A DNA stretch of 64,000 nucleotides from Holtiella sp036655075 (lineage in GTDB: Bacteria > Bacillota > Clostridia > Lachnospirales > Cellulosilyticaceae). Of the stretch, positions 35,787-44,123 are shown one piece after another; position 1 is the first letter of the stretch, and each line of letters begins with the position of its first letter. Position numbers and translations under genes: made by a program. The stretch covers positions 52,227 through 116,226 of the forward strand of contig NZ_JAVVQU010000003.1 in the NCBI RefSeq assembly GCF_036655075.1. The letters run 5' to 3'. Below the pieces are notes generated by a model. The model did not search any database. It had not been told where the DNA came from and saw nothing but the letters and a program-made list of their open reading frames with translations.

Positions 35787-36119
35787 ATGATTCAAGTAGA
35801 CCTTTATTATAACAAAAATATATTATATCGTTTTAAATTATCTGGCCATGCAGGCTATGCCGATCATGGACAAGATATTGTTTGTAGCGCTGTAAGTATT
35901 CTAGTTATTAATACGCTTAATGCTTTAGAAGCATTAACAAATGAAGAATGCGCTCTTAATGAGATGGATTCTGATTCAGGTGTGATTGATTGTACTTTTA
36001 GCAAGCGCAAACAAGGCATGCCAAATAAAGAAGCAACGCTTTTAATAGAAGCAATGCTAATGGGCCTTAGGTCCGTTAAACAAATGTACGGAGAATACAT
36101 TGTAATAAAAAATAAATAA
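35787..36119 (+). CDS. prp: Ribosomal-processing cysteine protease Prp
   Basis: A 110-residue cysteine protease (YsxB/DUF464 family). The catalytic His is in GHAGYA (His21) and the Cys in VCSAVSIL (Cys33). In Staphylococcus Prp removes the N-terminal extension of L27. The next gene product here carries that extension, which supports the same job. The ribosome site is weak (only GAAG), so translation may be coupled to rplU, which ends 5 bases upstream. Confidence 0.93.
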   Translation: MIQVDLYYNKNILYRFKLSGHAGYADHGQDIVCSAVSILVINTLNALEALTNEECALNEMDSDSGVIDCTFSKRKQGMPNKEATLLIEAMLMGLRSVKQMYGEYIVIKNK

Positions 36120-36143
36120 TTTAAAACTTAGGAGGTGGATTAA

Positions 36144-36434
36144 ATGATGCGTTTAGACCTTCAGTTTTTTGCTCATAAAAAAGGGGTAGGATCTACAAAA
36201 AATGGTCGTGACTCTGAATCAAAACGCTTAGGCGCTAAAAGAGCAGATGGACAAGTTGTAAAAGCTGGTAACATCTTATATCGTCAAAGAGGTACTAAAA
36301 TTCATCCAGGCGAAAATGTTGGCCGTGGTGGAGATGACACTTTATTTGCATTAGTAGATGGTAGAGTTAAATTCGAACGTAAAGGCAGAAGCAAAAAACA
36401 AGTTTCTGTATATCCAGTAGCACAAGAAGCGTAA
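36144..36434 (+). CDS. rpmA: 50S ribosomal protein L27 with cleavable N-terminal extension
   Basis: A 96-residue L27. Residues 1-11 (MMRLDLQFFAH region) match the Firmicutes leader LxLQFFA, after which Prp cuts to expose the HKKG N-terminus that reaches the peptidyl-transferase centre. The rest is typical (GSTKNGRDSESKRLG, GGDDTLFALVDG). GGAGGTGG is 8 bases before the first ATG. Closed by a terminator. Confidence 0.97.
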   Translation: MMRLDLQFFAHKKGVGSTKNGRDSESKRLGAKRADGQVVKAGNILYRQRGTKIHPGENVGRGGDDTLFALVDGRVKFERKGRSKKQVSVYPVAQEA

Positions 36435-36446
36435 ATGATATACTTG

Positions 36447-36480
36447 GAAGGTTTCAACATCTGTTGAAACCTTCTTTTTA
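36447..36480 (+). terminator. Terminator of rplU-prp-rpmA
   Basis: A perfect 12-bp stem (36447-36458 with 36463-36474), ATCT loop and a TTTTTATT tail. Confidence 0.88.
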
Positions 36481-36547
36481 TTAAGAGTACAAGATGCAAT
36501 AGAAAAAAACAAAATGACATACACTATAAGATGAAAGGAGTGAGGAT

Positions 36548-37825
36548 ATGTTCGTAGATAAAGTAAAAATTCTTGTTAAATCAGGAAAAGGTGGAGATGG
36601 TCACGTTTCTTTTAGACGTGAGAAATACGTACCAAATGGTGGTCCTGACGGTGGTGACGGCGGACGTGGAGGTCATATCATTTTTGAAGTAGACCCAGGT
36701 ATGAATACATTAATCAACTTCAGACATAAAAGACACTATAAAGCACAAGAGGGTGCTGATGGTGCTAAGAAAAAATGTCATGGTAAGGACGGATTAGATC
36801 TAACTATAAAAGTTCCTCAAGGAACCATTATAAGAGAAGCAGAGAGCGGGAAAGTAATTGCTGACCTCCATAAAGCAGATGACAAACAGGTTATCTTTAG
36901 AGGAGGTCATGGAGGACGTGGGAATCAACATTTTGCCACTCCAACCAGACAGGCACCTAAATATGCAGAAAAAGGCCGTGCAGCGAAAGAATATTGGGTT
37001 ATTCTTGAACTTAAAATGATTGCTGACGTTGGGCTAGTAGGCTACCCTAACGTAGGTAAATCTACATTATTATCTATGGTAAGTAATGCACAACCTAAAA
37101 TTGCAAACTATCACTTTACAACGTTATCTCCAAATCTAGGCGTTGTATCTAACCAATATGGGAAACAATTTGTTATGGCAGATATTCCAGGACTTATTGA
37201 AGGTGCAGCAGAAGGTGTAGGTTTAGGCCATGATTTCTTAAGACACGTAGAGCGTACAAAAGTTCTTGTACATGTAGTAGATACAGCAGGTAGTGAAGGT
37301 AGAGATCCAGTAGAAGATATCTATGCGATTCAAAAAGAGTTGAATGAGTACAACCCTACTATTCTTGAAACAAAACCACAAATTATTGCAGCAAACAAGA
37401 TGGATATTGAAGGTGCTACAGAAAACTTAGAAGCTCTTAAAAAGACGTTTGAGCCTCAAGGGATCAAAGTCATTGCAATTACAGCAGCTGCAAATGACAA
37501 TTTACAAGCGCTTTTAGAGGATATTTCTGAACTTTTAGCAACTGTGCCAGATGAAGATATTATATTCGAACCAGAGTTTGAAGAAATGCCAAAAATAGAT
37601 CATGAAGCCTTTACAATCAATAATGAAGTAGAAGGATACTTCCTTGTTGAAGGGGTAGGTGTTGAAAAAATGATAGGTTACACATCACTCGATACTGAAA
37701 AAGGTTTTGCATTCTTCCAAAGATATTTACGTGAACGTGGTATTATCGAGGCGCTCGAAGAAGCAGGTATTGCTGAAGGTGACACTGTACGTATTTATGA
37801 TTTAGAATTTGAGTATTACAAATAG
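36548..37825 (+). CDS. obgE: GTPase ObgE/CgtA
   Basis: A 425-residue essential GTPase linked to 50S assembly and stress/sporulation control. The N-terminal glycine-rich Obg domain covers about 1-158. The G domain has G1 GYPNVGKST, G3 DIPG and G4 NKMD. A C-terminal OCT domain (about 345-425) is present as in Gram-positive Obg. GAAAGGAG precedes the ATG. Confidence 0.97.
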   Translation: MFVDKVKILVKSGKGGDGHVSFRREKYVPNGGPDGGDGGRGGHIIFEVDPGMNTLINFRHKRHYKAQEGADGAKKKCHGKDGLDLTIKVPQGTIIREAESGKVIADLHKADDKQVIFRGGHGGRGNQHFATPTRQAPKYAEKGRAAKEYWVILELKMIADVGLVGYPNVGKSTLLSMVSNAQPKIANYHFTTLSPNLGVVSNQYGKQFVMADIPGLIEGAAEGVGLGHDFLRHVERTKVLVHVVDTAGSEGRDPVEDIYAIQKELNEYNPTILETKPQIIAANKMDIEGATENLEALKKTFEPQGIKVIAITAAANDNLQALLEDISELLATVPDEDIIFEPEFEEMPKIDHEAFTINNEVEGYFLVEGVGVEKMIGYTSLDTEKGFAFFQRYLRERGIIEALEEAGIAEGDTVRIYDLEFEYYK

Positions 37826-37837
37826 AGGAGAATGTAT

Positions 37838-38134
37838 ATGAATATTACAAGTAAACAACGTGCTTATTTAAAATCTATAGCACAAACAACTGAACCTATT
37901 TTCCAAATTGGTAAAAATGGTTTAACACCAGAAATTACAGAAGCTATTTTATTGGCACTTGATGCAAGAGAGCTTGTTAAAATCAGTGTTCTTAATAACT
38001 GCTTAGAAGATCCAAAAGACATGTGTCAAGTATTAAGTGAGCGTACACACTCTGTGCCAGTACAAGTTATTGGTAAGAAAATTGTACTTTACAAACCAGC
38101 TAAGAAAAATGCAAAAATCAAATTACCATCATAA
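37838..38134 (+). CDS. yhbY: YhbY/CRM-domain ribosome assembly RNA-binding protein
   Basis: A 98-residue single CRM domain. The signature GKNGLTPE-type GxxG loop (IFQIGKNGLTPEIT) and LDARELVKISVLNN are visible. In E. coli and Bacillus (YqeI) it binds pre-50S particles. The ATG at 37832 is 1 base from the GAGGAG ribosome site, while 37838 is 7 bases away and gives MNITSKQRAYL, so 37838 is used. Confidence 0.92.
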   Translation: MNITSKQRAYLKSIAQTTEPIFQIGKNGLTPEITEAILLALDARELVKISVLNNCLEDPKDMCQVLSERTHSVPVQVIGKKIVLYKPAKKNAKIKLPS

Positions 38135-38138
38135 TGAC

Positions 38139-38160
38139 GGCGCTACCTTTAGGTAGCGTC
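38139..38160 (+). terminator. Weak hairpin after yhbY
   Basis: A 10-bp stem with one G-T pair around the loop CTTTA-like centre, but the tail is TTCATTAG, not a T-run. It may slow transcription or stabilise mRNA instead of terminating. Confidence 0.4.
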
Positions 38161-38200
38161 TTCATTAGAAAGTGGAGAATTTTCTAAAGGAGATGTACGC

Positions 38201-39394
38201 ATGAAAATTGCTATTATGGGTGGAACTTTTGATCCCATACATATGGGACATTTGGTGACAGCTGAGGCTGTAAGACATGAATTTGATATTGATGAAGTCC
38301 TATTTGTACCTACAGGTAACCCACCACATAAAGCGAGTATGGGAATTACATCAGCAGAACACCGTTACTTAATGACAGTGTTAGCCACAGCAGCAAATGC
38401 TCACTTTAATGTTTCAAGAATAGAGATAGACCGAGAAGGAACTACCTATACAGTAGATACACTGAAAGAACTCAGTAGAATGTATGGGCCTGATACAAAG
38501 CTTTACTTTATTACAGGTGCGGATGCAGTCCATGAAATTTTAAATTGGAAAAACTCAGAGGAGCTTTTACAACTTTGTACTTTTGTAGCCGTTACAAGAC
38601 CTGGTTACCAAAAGCAACAACTTTTGGACCATGTTGAGAATTTAAGGGCACAGTATCACTCAAGTATTAAATTTTTAGAAGTACCAGCGCTTGCAATCTC
38701 CTCTTCCGATATTAGAAAACGTGTAAAAGATGATTCGCCTATTAAGTACTTGGTAACAAGTGCAGTAGAAAACTATATTTGCAAGCATAATCTTTATAGA
38801 CATCCTGTATCTTTTAACCAAGAATTGGTGAGTAAGATGAGTCATTATGTGAAAGAGCATCTTTCTACAGGACGCTATGAACATACAAAAGGTGTAGTGG
38901 AAATGTCTATAGAACTTGCTAATTGTCATAATGTAGATGCAGATAAGGTGTTTATAGCTGCGTTATTTCATGATTTAGCGAAAGAACTGTCAATTGAGGA
39001 AGGCCTTGGATTATGTGATAAATACCAAATTCCAATTGATGGATTTGAACGGAGTCACCCTCATCTTATACATGGTAAGGTAGGCGCACTCTTATTAGAA
39101 CGTGATTGGGGGGTAACAGACCTTTCTATTTTAAATAGTGTACGCTATCATACCATTGGACGTCCTCATATGACAGATATTGAAAAAATTATTTATCTAG
39201 CGGACATGGTAGAAAGAGGTAGAAAGCCTTATCCTGCGTTAGATCAAATACGAAGGCTGGCCAAACATGATTTGAACAAAGCTATGTACACGGCTTTAAG
39301 CAAGACTAAAGAATATGTACAGTCTAAAGTTGGACAAGAGATGCATCCTATTACAGATGTGCTCTTAGATGAATATAAGACTTATGATGTATAA
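38201..39394 (+). CDS. nadD: Fusion of nicotinate-nucleotide adenylyltransferase (NadD) and HD phosphohydrolase (YqeK)
   Basis: A 397-residue bifunctional protein. Residues 1-200 are NadD, transferring AMP from ATP to nicotinate mononucleotide in NAD synthesis. Its nucleotidyltransferase motifs are GGTFDPIHMGH and ISSSDIRKRV. Residues ~205-397 form an HD domain like Bacillus YqeK, which hydrolyses diadenosine tetraphosphate to ADP: FHDLAKE and HLIHGKVGA with RYHTIG and LADMVE supply metal ligands. In Bacillus these are adjacent separate genes (nadD-yqeK-rsfS); here they are joined in one open frame. AAAGGAG precedes the ATG. Confidence 0.93.
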   Translation: MKIAIMGGTFDPIHMGHLVTAEAVRHEFDIDEVLFVPTGNPPHKASMGITSAEHRYLMTVLATAANAHFNVSRIEIDREGTTYTVDTLKELSRMYGPDTKLYFITGADAVHEILNWKNSEELLQLCTFVAVTRPGYQKQQLLDHVENLRAQYHSSIKFLEVPALAISSSDIRKRVKDDSPIKYLVTSAVENYICKHNLYRHPVSFNQELVSKMSHYVKEHLSTGRYEHTKGVVEMSIELANCHNVDADKVFIAALFHDLAKELSIEEGLGLCDKYQIPIDGFERSHPHLIHGKVGALLLERDWGVTDLSILNSVRYHTIGRPHMTDIEKIIYLADMVERGRKPYPALDQIRRLAKHDLNKAMYTALSKTKEYVQSKVGQEMHPITDVLLDEYKTYDV

Positions 39395-39429
39395 AAGACA
39401 TCATTTATGAAGTATTTTTTAGACAAGGA

Positions 39430-39459
39430 TTATCAAGGAGTAGACTTGCATAATATAAT
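39430..39459 (+). promoter_or_regulatory. Candidate rsfS promoter
   Basis: TTATCA (39430-39435), 18-base spacer, TATAAT (39454-39459), about 60 bases before rsfS. The -35 box matches only in part. Confidence 0.4.
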
Positions 39460-39520
39460 AGTATAGATAGAGTTTATAAGATGTAGAGATAAAACGCATG
39501 TATGAAAGGGGTTTTTTGTA

Positions 39521-39865
39521 TTGAATAATGAATCCATTTTACTAGCACAAAAGGTAGATACAATCTTAAAGAAGAAAAAGTTTGACAGTCTACAGGTGTT
39601 AGATGTGCATGAGATTACATCCTTAGCAGATGTATTTATTATTATTGTAGGAAACAATACAAAGCAAACAAAGGCACTTGCCGATGATATTGAAGAGGGG
39701 TTAAGTAAGCTAGATATAGAAGCGGTTCAAAAGGAAGGCTATCAAAGTGCAAATTGGATTTTGATGGACTATGACCGTGTGATTATTCATGTGCTTTATA
39801 AAGAAGATGCGGAGTTTTATGGATTAGATAGACTTTGGCAAGATGGAACAGAGATTCTATTTTAA
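39521..39865 (+). CDS. rsfS: Ribosomal silencing factor RsfS
   Basis: A 114-residue RsfS/Iojap protein that binds L14 and blocks joining of ribosomal subunits in poor nutrition. Family blocks are SLADVFIIIVGNNTKQTKALAD and DYDRVIIHVLYKEDAEFYGLDRLW. The start is a TTG with GAAAGGGG 9 bases upstream; no ATG is available nearby. Ends at a terminator shared with convergent dacF. Confidence 0.94.
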   Translation: MNNESILLAQKVDTILKKKKFDSLQVLDVHEITSLADVFIIIVGNNTKQTKALADDIEEGLSKLDIEAVQKEGYQSANWILMDYDRVIIHVLYKEDAEFYGLDRLWQDGTEILF

Positions 39866-39872
39866 AGCGACC

Positions 39873-39916
39873 AAAAAGCGTATGGCAAATGATTTATTTG
39901 CCATACGCTTTTATTT
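39873..39916. terminator. Bidirectional terminator rsfS / dacF
   Basis: A perfect 17-bp stem (39874-39890 with 39896-39912), GATTT loop. It begins 8 bases after the rsfS stop and its right arm overlaps the dacF stop codon. Confidence 0.88.
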
Positions 39917-41254
39917 AAGTGTTTTAGAAAACTTAAGTTTTTTATGTTTGAATTTTCTTTTGCGCTTGCGCTTAATGAAGAAAATTAATGTCCCTAAAAT
40001 AATGAGCAAAAGAACTAATAAAATTAAGAATGCTGATATAGGAAAAGTAAGTGTAGGTTTTTGAGGCTGATTGGCTGCATAAGGAGAAGCCGCATAAGTA
40101 ATATTGGATATTTTTAAATCACTTTTAGCAAGTACTTTGTTGTTGTGTAAATACTCAATAGAGCCTACAACCTGATCTAGAGTTACTCCCATTTCTAAAT
40201 ATTCAGGAAGGTTAATGTTAGTAATAATATCACGAGTTTTAATATTTTTATTTACAAGGACGGACTCATTGCTAGAGGCTACAATGTCACAATGTGCAAA
40301 TTCAATGAGCTTACCACTTTTAATAGAGTAGATAGGGAGCTTGCTGATAATTTCATCCTCTTTTAGAAGTTGGAAAGTTTGGTAGGCATTAAAACCATAG
40401 TCAAGTAACTGATTGGTAGCTTTGTATATGCCTGTTTTAGAATCCCCTTTTAAAATGACTGCAATGAGTTCAATCTCACCACGTTTAGCCATGGTTACTA
40501 GAGTATGACGTGCGATATCTGTATACCCTGTTTTGCCACCAATTGCATCTGAACGATACAGGGTACTGTCAGTAAATTGATTAAGTAATTTATGTTGTTG
40601 AGAAAGGTAACGTATTTCATTCACTTTGTTTGTCGGAGGAATTTGATACGTAACAGTTTTCATAATTTCTAGAAAGTATTCGCTATTACAAAGTGCTCTT
40701 GCAATAAGAGCCATATCATAGGCGGTAGTATAATGATCTACATCATCTAGTCCGTGAGGATTTTTGAAGTTTGTATCCTTTGCACCTAAAGCTTCAGCCT
40801 TTTTTGTCATGGCTACAGCAAATGTATCAATAGAGCCACTTACTTTTTCGGCAAGGCCATTGGCTACTTCGTTAGCAGAAGTTAGTAATAAGCCATGAAG
40901 GGCTTGATCTACTGTAATTTGTTCACCTACACGCATACCAATACTGCTACTGCCAGGCTCAACGCTATAAATAGCCTCTTTGGAAAAAGTAATCATATCT
41001 GTAGGTTTGAGGTTTTCTATTGTAAGTAAAGCAGTCATAAGCTTTGTAACACTGGCAGGATAATGTCTGTCATGACTATTTTTCTCAAATAGAATTTCAC
41101 CTGTTTTAGCATCCATTAAAACAGCACTTTCAGCGGCTATCATAGATGCCTCTAAATTTGAAGTTATTTCGGTAGCATAAAGGGGGAGACAACTTAAAAG
41201 TAAAGATAAAATTAAAACTATATGAATCGATTGTTTCACTATTCGTTTTTTCAT
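39911..41254 (-). CDS. dacF: D-alanyl-D-alanine carboxypeptidase (DacF/PBP5 type)
   Basis: A 447-residue low-molecular-weight PBP that trims the terminal D-Ala of muropeptides. A signal peptide (about 1-26) is followed by the S11 catalytic domain with SVTKLM (SxxK), SANEVANGL (SxN) and GGKTGYT (KTG). A PBP5-like C-terminal beta domain covers about 290-385. The C-terminus is a membrane helix (about 405-428) with a strongly basic tail (KRKRKRKFKHKK), replacing the usual amphipathic anchor. The exact dac paralogue (dacA, B or F) is not certain. GAAAGGAG is 13 bases before the ATG, longer than usual. Confidence 0.88.
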   Translation of the reverse strand: MKKRIVKQSIHIVLILSLLLSCLPLYATEITSNLEASMIAAESAVLMDAKTGEILFEKNSHDRHYPASVTKLMTALLTIENLKPTDMITFSKEAIYSVEPGSSSIGMRVGEQITVDQALHGLLLTSANEVANGLAEKVSGSIDTFAVAMTKKAEALGAKDTNFKNPHGLDDVDHYTTAYDMALIARALCNSEYFLEIMKTVTYQIPPTNKVNEIRYLSQQHKLLNQFTDSTLYRSDAIGGKTGYTDIARHTLVTMAKRGEIELIAVILKGDSKTGIYKATNQLLDYGFNAYQTFQLLKEDEIISKLPIYSIKSGKLIEFAHCDIVASSNESVLVNKNIKTRDIITNINLPEYLEMGVTLDQVVGSIEYLHNNKVLAKSDLKISNITYAASPYAANQPQKPTLTFPISAFLILLVLLLIILGTLIFFIKRKRKRKFKHKKLKFSKTLK

Positions 41255-41284
41255 AAGTACAAAAATTCTCCTTTCAACAGTACT

Positions 41285-41313
41285 AGTATATTAAAAATAA
41301 AGCTTTTAGTAAA
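41285..41313 (-). promoter_or_regulatory. Candidate dacF promoter
   Basis: On the minus strand TTTACT (41313-41308), 17-base spacer, TATACT (41290-41285), about 30 bases upstream of the start codon. Confidence 0.55.
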
Positions 41314-41370
41314 GGCAAACCTGTCTAAGATATGCAAAATTTGTTAAAACTTTGTACTAGAGGTGATTAT

Positions 41371-41991
41371 GTGATAAAATTATTAAATAAGTATAAAATT
41401 ATATTTGTGCTTATATTGCTGAGTATGACAAGTTTGCTTCTTATTAAAAAGCAGAATGAAACAGATAACATTCAAATTTTAGAGCAGCCAAAGGTGGAGA
41501 TTGAAGAGGTTCAGCCAGTAATAGACGAAAATTGGAATGATGTAGAAGTACGACAACTTATTCCAGTGTATATCTGTGGGGCTGTTTATAAACCCGATGT
41601 TTACCAGGTAGAGGAAACGTCTATTTTAAAAGATGTGTTGAATTTAGCCGGGGGTGTTACACCAGAGGCCGATGTTACTCAGATTAATTTAGCTAAGGCA
41701 ATTCAAGCAAATGAAAAAATTGTTGTTCCAAAAGTAGGAGAAGAAATTGACAAAATCTCCGATTCATATGAAAATGAAGAAAGGGTTCAAGCAGCTTCGC
41801 TTATCAATATTAATAAGGCAACGGTTCAAGAACTTACTACCTTACCAGGTATTGGTGAAGTAAAGGCTGGACAAATTGTTTTATATAGAGAGCAAAAAGG
41901 GAACTTTGAGTCAAAAGAAATGTTAAAGGATGTGTCTGGAATAGGTGATAAACTTTATAACGGATTAGAACAATGCATTACAGTAGAGTAG
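41371..41991 (+). CDS. comEA: ComEA-like DNA-binding protein (SLBB plus helix-hairpin-helix)
   Basis: A 206-residue membrane-anchored protein. One N-terminal hydrophobic helix (about 8-24) is followed by a SLBB-type domain (about 60-125, IPVYICGAVYKPDVYQV) and a C-terminal HhH pair (about 145-206, INKATVQELTTLPGIGEVKA). This is the ComEA layout, a receptor that captures DNA outside the membrane for uptake. An ATG at 41332 has no ribosome site. The GTG at 41371 follows AGAGGTGATT and is chosen. ComEC is encoded downstream, but after three unrelated genes. Confidence 0.85.
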   Translation: MIKLLNKYKIIFVLILLSMTSLLLIKKQNETDNIQILEQPKVEIEEVQPVIDENWNDVEVRQLIPVYICGAVYKPDVYQVEETSILKDVLNLAGGVTPEADVTQINLAKAIQANEKIVVPKVGEEIDKISDSYENEERVQAASLININKATVQELTTLPGIGEVKAGQIVLYREQKGNFESKEMLKDVSGIGDKLYNGLEQCITVE

Positions 41992-42002
41992 GAGGAAATA
42001 AA

Positions 42003-42689
42003 ATGAATAGTAAAGTATTAGTAGTAGATGATGAAAGACTCATTGTTAAAGGAATAAAGTTTAGTCTAGAGCAAGAAGGGTGGGAAGTTGATGTCGCTTA
42101 TGATGGTGAAGAAGCACTCAACTTAGTTAAAAGTAGTCAATACGATGTCATGATTTTAGATGTCATGTTACCTAAATATGATGGTTTACAAGTATGTCAA
42201 ATTGTGCGTGAATTTTCTAACATTCCCATTGTCATGTTAACTGCTAAAGGTGAAGATATGGACAAGATTATGGGACTTGAATACGGTGCAGATGATTATG
42301 TAACAAAACCTTTTAATATTCTTGAACTTAAGGCACGTATTAAAGCAATTTTAAGACGTTCTGCACAAGGTGAAAAGGAGCAAAACAAAAAACTTCTTGA
42401 GGTAGGAAGTTTAAGGTTAGAACTAAATAGCAAACGTGTATTTTTAAATAATCGTGAAATTAACTTAACTGCTAAAGAATTTGATATGTTAGAGCTCTTT
42501 GCAACCCATCCAGGAAAAGTATACAGTCGTGACCAACTGCTGGATACAATTTGGGGAAGGGACTATCCAGGGGATGTAAGAACAGTAGATGTCCATGTAC
42601 GACGTTTACGTGAGAAGATTGAGCCAAATCCTGGGCAACCTGAATATATTCATACAAAATGGGGGGTAGGTTACTATTTTAAAGATTAA
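42003..42689 (+). CDS. OmpR-family response regulator
   Basis: A 228-residue two-domain regulator. The receiver has Asp9-Asp10, phospho-acceptor Asp53 (LDVMLPKYDG) and Lys in YVTKPFN. The winged-helix C-terminal domain (about 130-228) includes LTAKEFDMLELFATHPGKVYSR and the recognition-helix stretch RTVDVHVRRLREKIE. An in-frame ATG at 41973 overlaps comEA, but GGAGGAAATAAA directly precedes the ATG at 42003. Partner kinase immediately downstream. Regulon unknown. Confidence 0.93.
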   Translation: MNSKVLVVDDERLIVKGIKFSLEQEGWEVDVAYDGEEALNLVKSSQYDVMILDVMLPKYDGLQVCQIVREFSNIPIVMLTAKGEDMDKIMGLEYGADDYVTKPFNILELKARIKAILRRSAQGEKEQNKKLLEVGSLRLELNSKRVFLNNREINLTAKEFDMLELFATHPGKVYSRDQLLDTIWGRDYPGDVRTVDVHVRRLREKIEPNPGQPEYIHTKWGVGYYFKD

Positions 42690-42690
42690 G

Positions 42691-44109
42691 ATGAAGTGGT
42701 TTCACAGTTTAAGGTGGCGATTATTCATCTTGTTCTTCTTAGTCAGTTTCATGCCGTTTATGATTTTTGCACCAGTACTCATGGGGCGCATGGAATCTCA
42801 TTATATTGGACAAAGTCGAGTGGAATGGCGAAGAGAAGCAAATAGTATTTCCACCCAGATTACTGAAGGAAATTACTTAAAGGATTATACCAGTTATACG
42901 TATTTTGAGTCTTATATTAAGGGGCTTGGAAAAGAAAAGGGCTTCCGTATTGTTGTTGTAGATAAGTTAGGCTACATTATTGCAGACTCTGCAGCAGCAG
43001 ATAAAGGGCATACGATCATGAGTAAGCAAGTCTTTGATGCTTTGCGCAAAGAAGATAGTGTAGAGCCTTATGAACGTGAAGATCAAACGGTTATGAGTGC
43101 AGTTGTGCCTATTACAGACAAAGAAAACAAAGATGAAGTACTCGGTGCTGTGATTGTGACAGCGAACATAGATGATATTTATGTATCACTTGGAGAAATA
43201 CAAAATCAAATTTATTTGCTTTCGTTACTAACAAGTTTACTTATTGGTCTTTTAAGTTTCTTTACGTCTTCTTTCATTTCACGTCCGCTTAAGCTACTAA
43301 TGAAGTTTGTTCAAAAGATTACAAACGGACAACTTGACCAAACAGTAGATATTAAAGGAAAAGATGAAATTGCAGAACTAGGTAATGCGTTTAACCACAT
43401 GGCCGAACAGTTGCAACGCGTGGAACATTCAAGGCAAGAATTCGTGTCCAACGTATCTCATGAGTTAAAGACACCGCTTTCCTCCATTAAGGTTTTAACA
43501 GAGTCACTCCTGTTTCAAGAAAATGTACCTGTGGAAATGTATCAAGAGTTCTTTATGGATATTAACTCTGAAGTGGACAGGCTCAATAATATTATTAGTG
43601 ACTTATTAACACTCGTAAGGCTAGATCAAACAGAAGTACCAATGAATATTAAAACAACTAATTTAAATGATATGACACAAGCTATCTTGAAACGTTTAAT
43701 TCCACTTGCTAAGAAAAAGGATATTAAGCTTATTTATCAAAGCCACAAAGAGATCTTTGTAGATATTGATGAGGTGAAATTAACGCTCGCTATTTCTAAT
43801 TTAATTGAGAATGCTATTAAGTATACCCCGGAAGGCGGAGAAGTACGCGTCGTTTTACAAAGTGACCTTCAAGATGCCCAACTCTCTGTAGAAGATACAG
43901 GTATTGGGATTGCAAAAGATGAACAATCTAAAATATTTGAACGTTTTTATAGAACAGATAAGACAAGAAATCGTGAAACGGGTGGTACGGGACTAGGTTT
44001 ATCGATTACGTATCGTACAGTGATTATGCATAATGGTTCTATTCAAGTGGAAAGTGAAGAGGGAAAAGGTTCAATCTTCACCGTTCAAATCCCAATTAGA
44101 CATCTATAG
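42691..44109 (+). CDS. Two-component sensor histidine kinase (HAMP, HisKA)
   Basis: A 472-residue membrane kinase. Two hydrophobic segments (about 10-32 and 168-190) flank an extracytoplasmic sensor of ~135 residues resembling a single Cache/PAS-like fold. A HAMP domain (about 195-245) follows, then HisKA with phospho-acceptor His in VSHELKTPLSS, N-box NLIENAIKYTPEGG, G1 DTGIGI and G2 GGTGLGLS. It starts one base after the regulator gene; its own ribosome site is weak, so translation is probably coupled. The signal is unknown. Confidence 0.92.
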   Translation: MKWFHSLRWRLFILFFLVSFMPFMIFAPVLMGRMESHYIGQSRVEWRREANSISTQITEGNYLKDYTSYTYFESYIKGLGKEKGFRIVVVDKLGYIIADSAAADKGHTIMSKQVFDALRKEDSVEPYEREDQTVMSAVVPITDKENKDEVLGAVIVTANIDDIYVSLGEIQNQIYLLSLLTSLLIGLLSFFTSSFISRPLKLLMKFVQKITNGQLDQTVDIKGKDEIAELGNAFNHMAEQLQRVEHSRQEFVSNVSHELKTPLSSIKVLTESLLFQENVPVEMYQEFFMDINSEVDRLNNIISDLLTLVRLDQTEVPMNIKTTNLNDMTQAILKRLIPLAKKKDIKLIYQSHKEIFVDIDEVKLTLAISNLIENAIKYTPEGGEVRVVLQSDLQDAQLSVEDTGIGIAKDEQSKIFERFYRTDKTRNRETGGTGLGLSITYRTVIMHNGSIQVESEEGKGSIFTVQIPIRHL

Positions 44110-44123
44110 GTGGGAGGTAAAAA

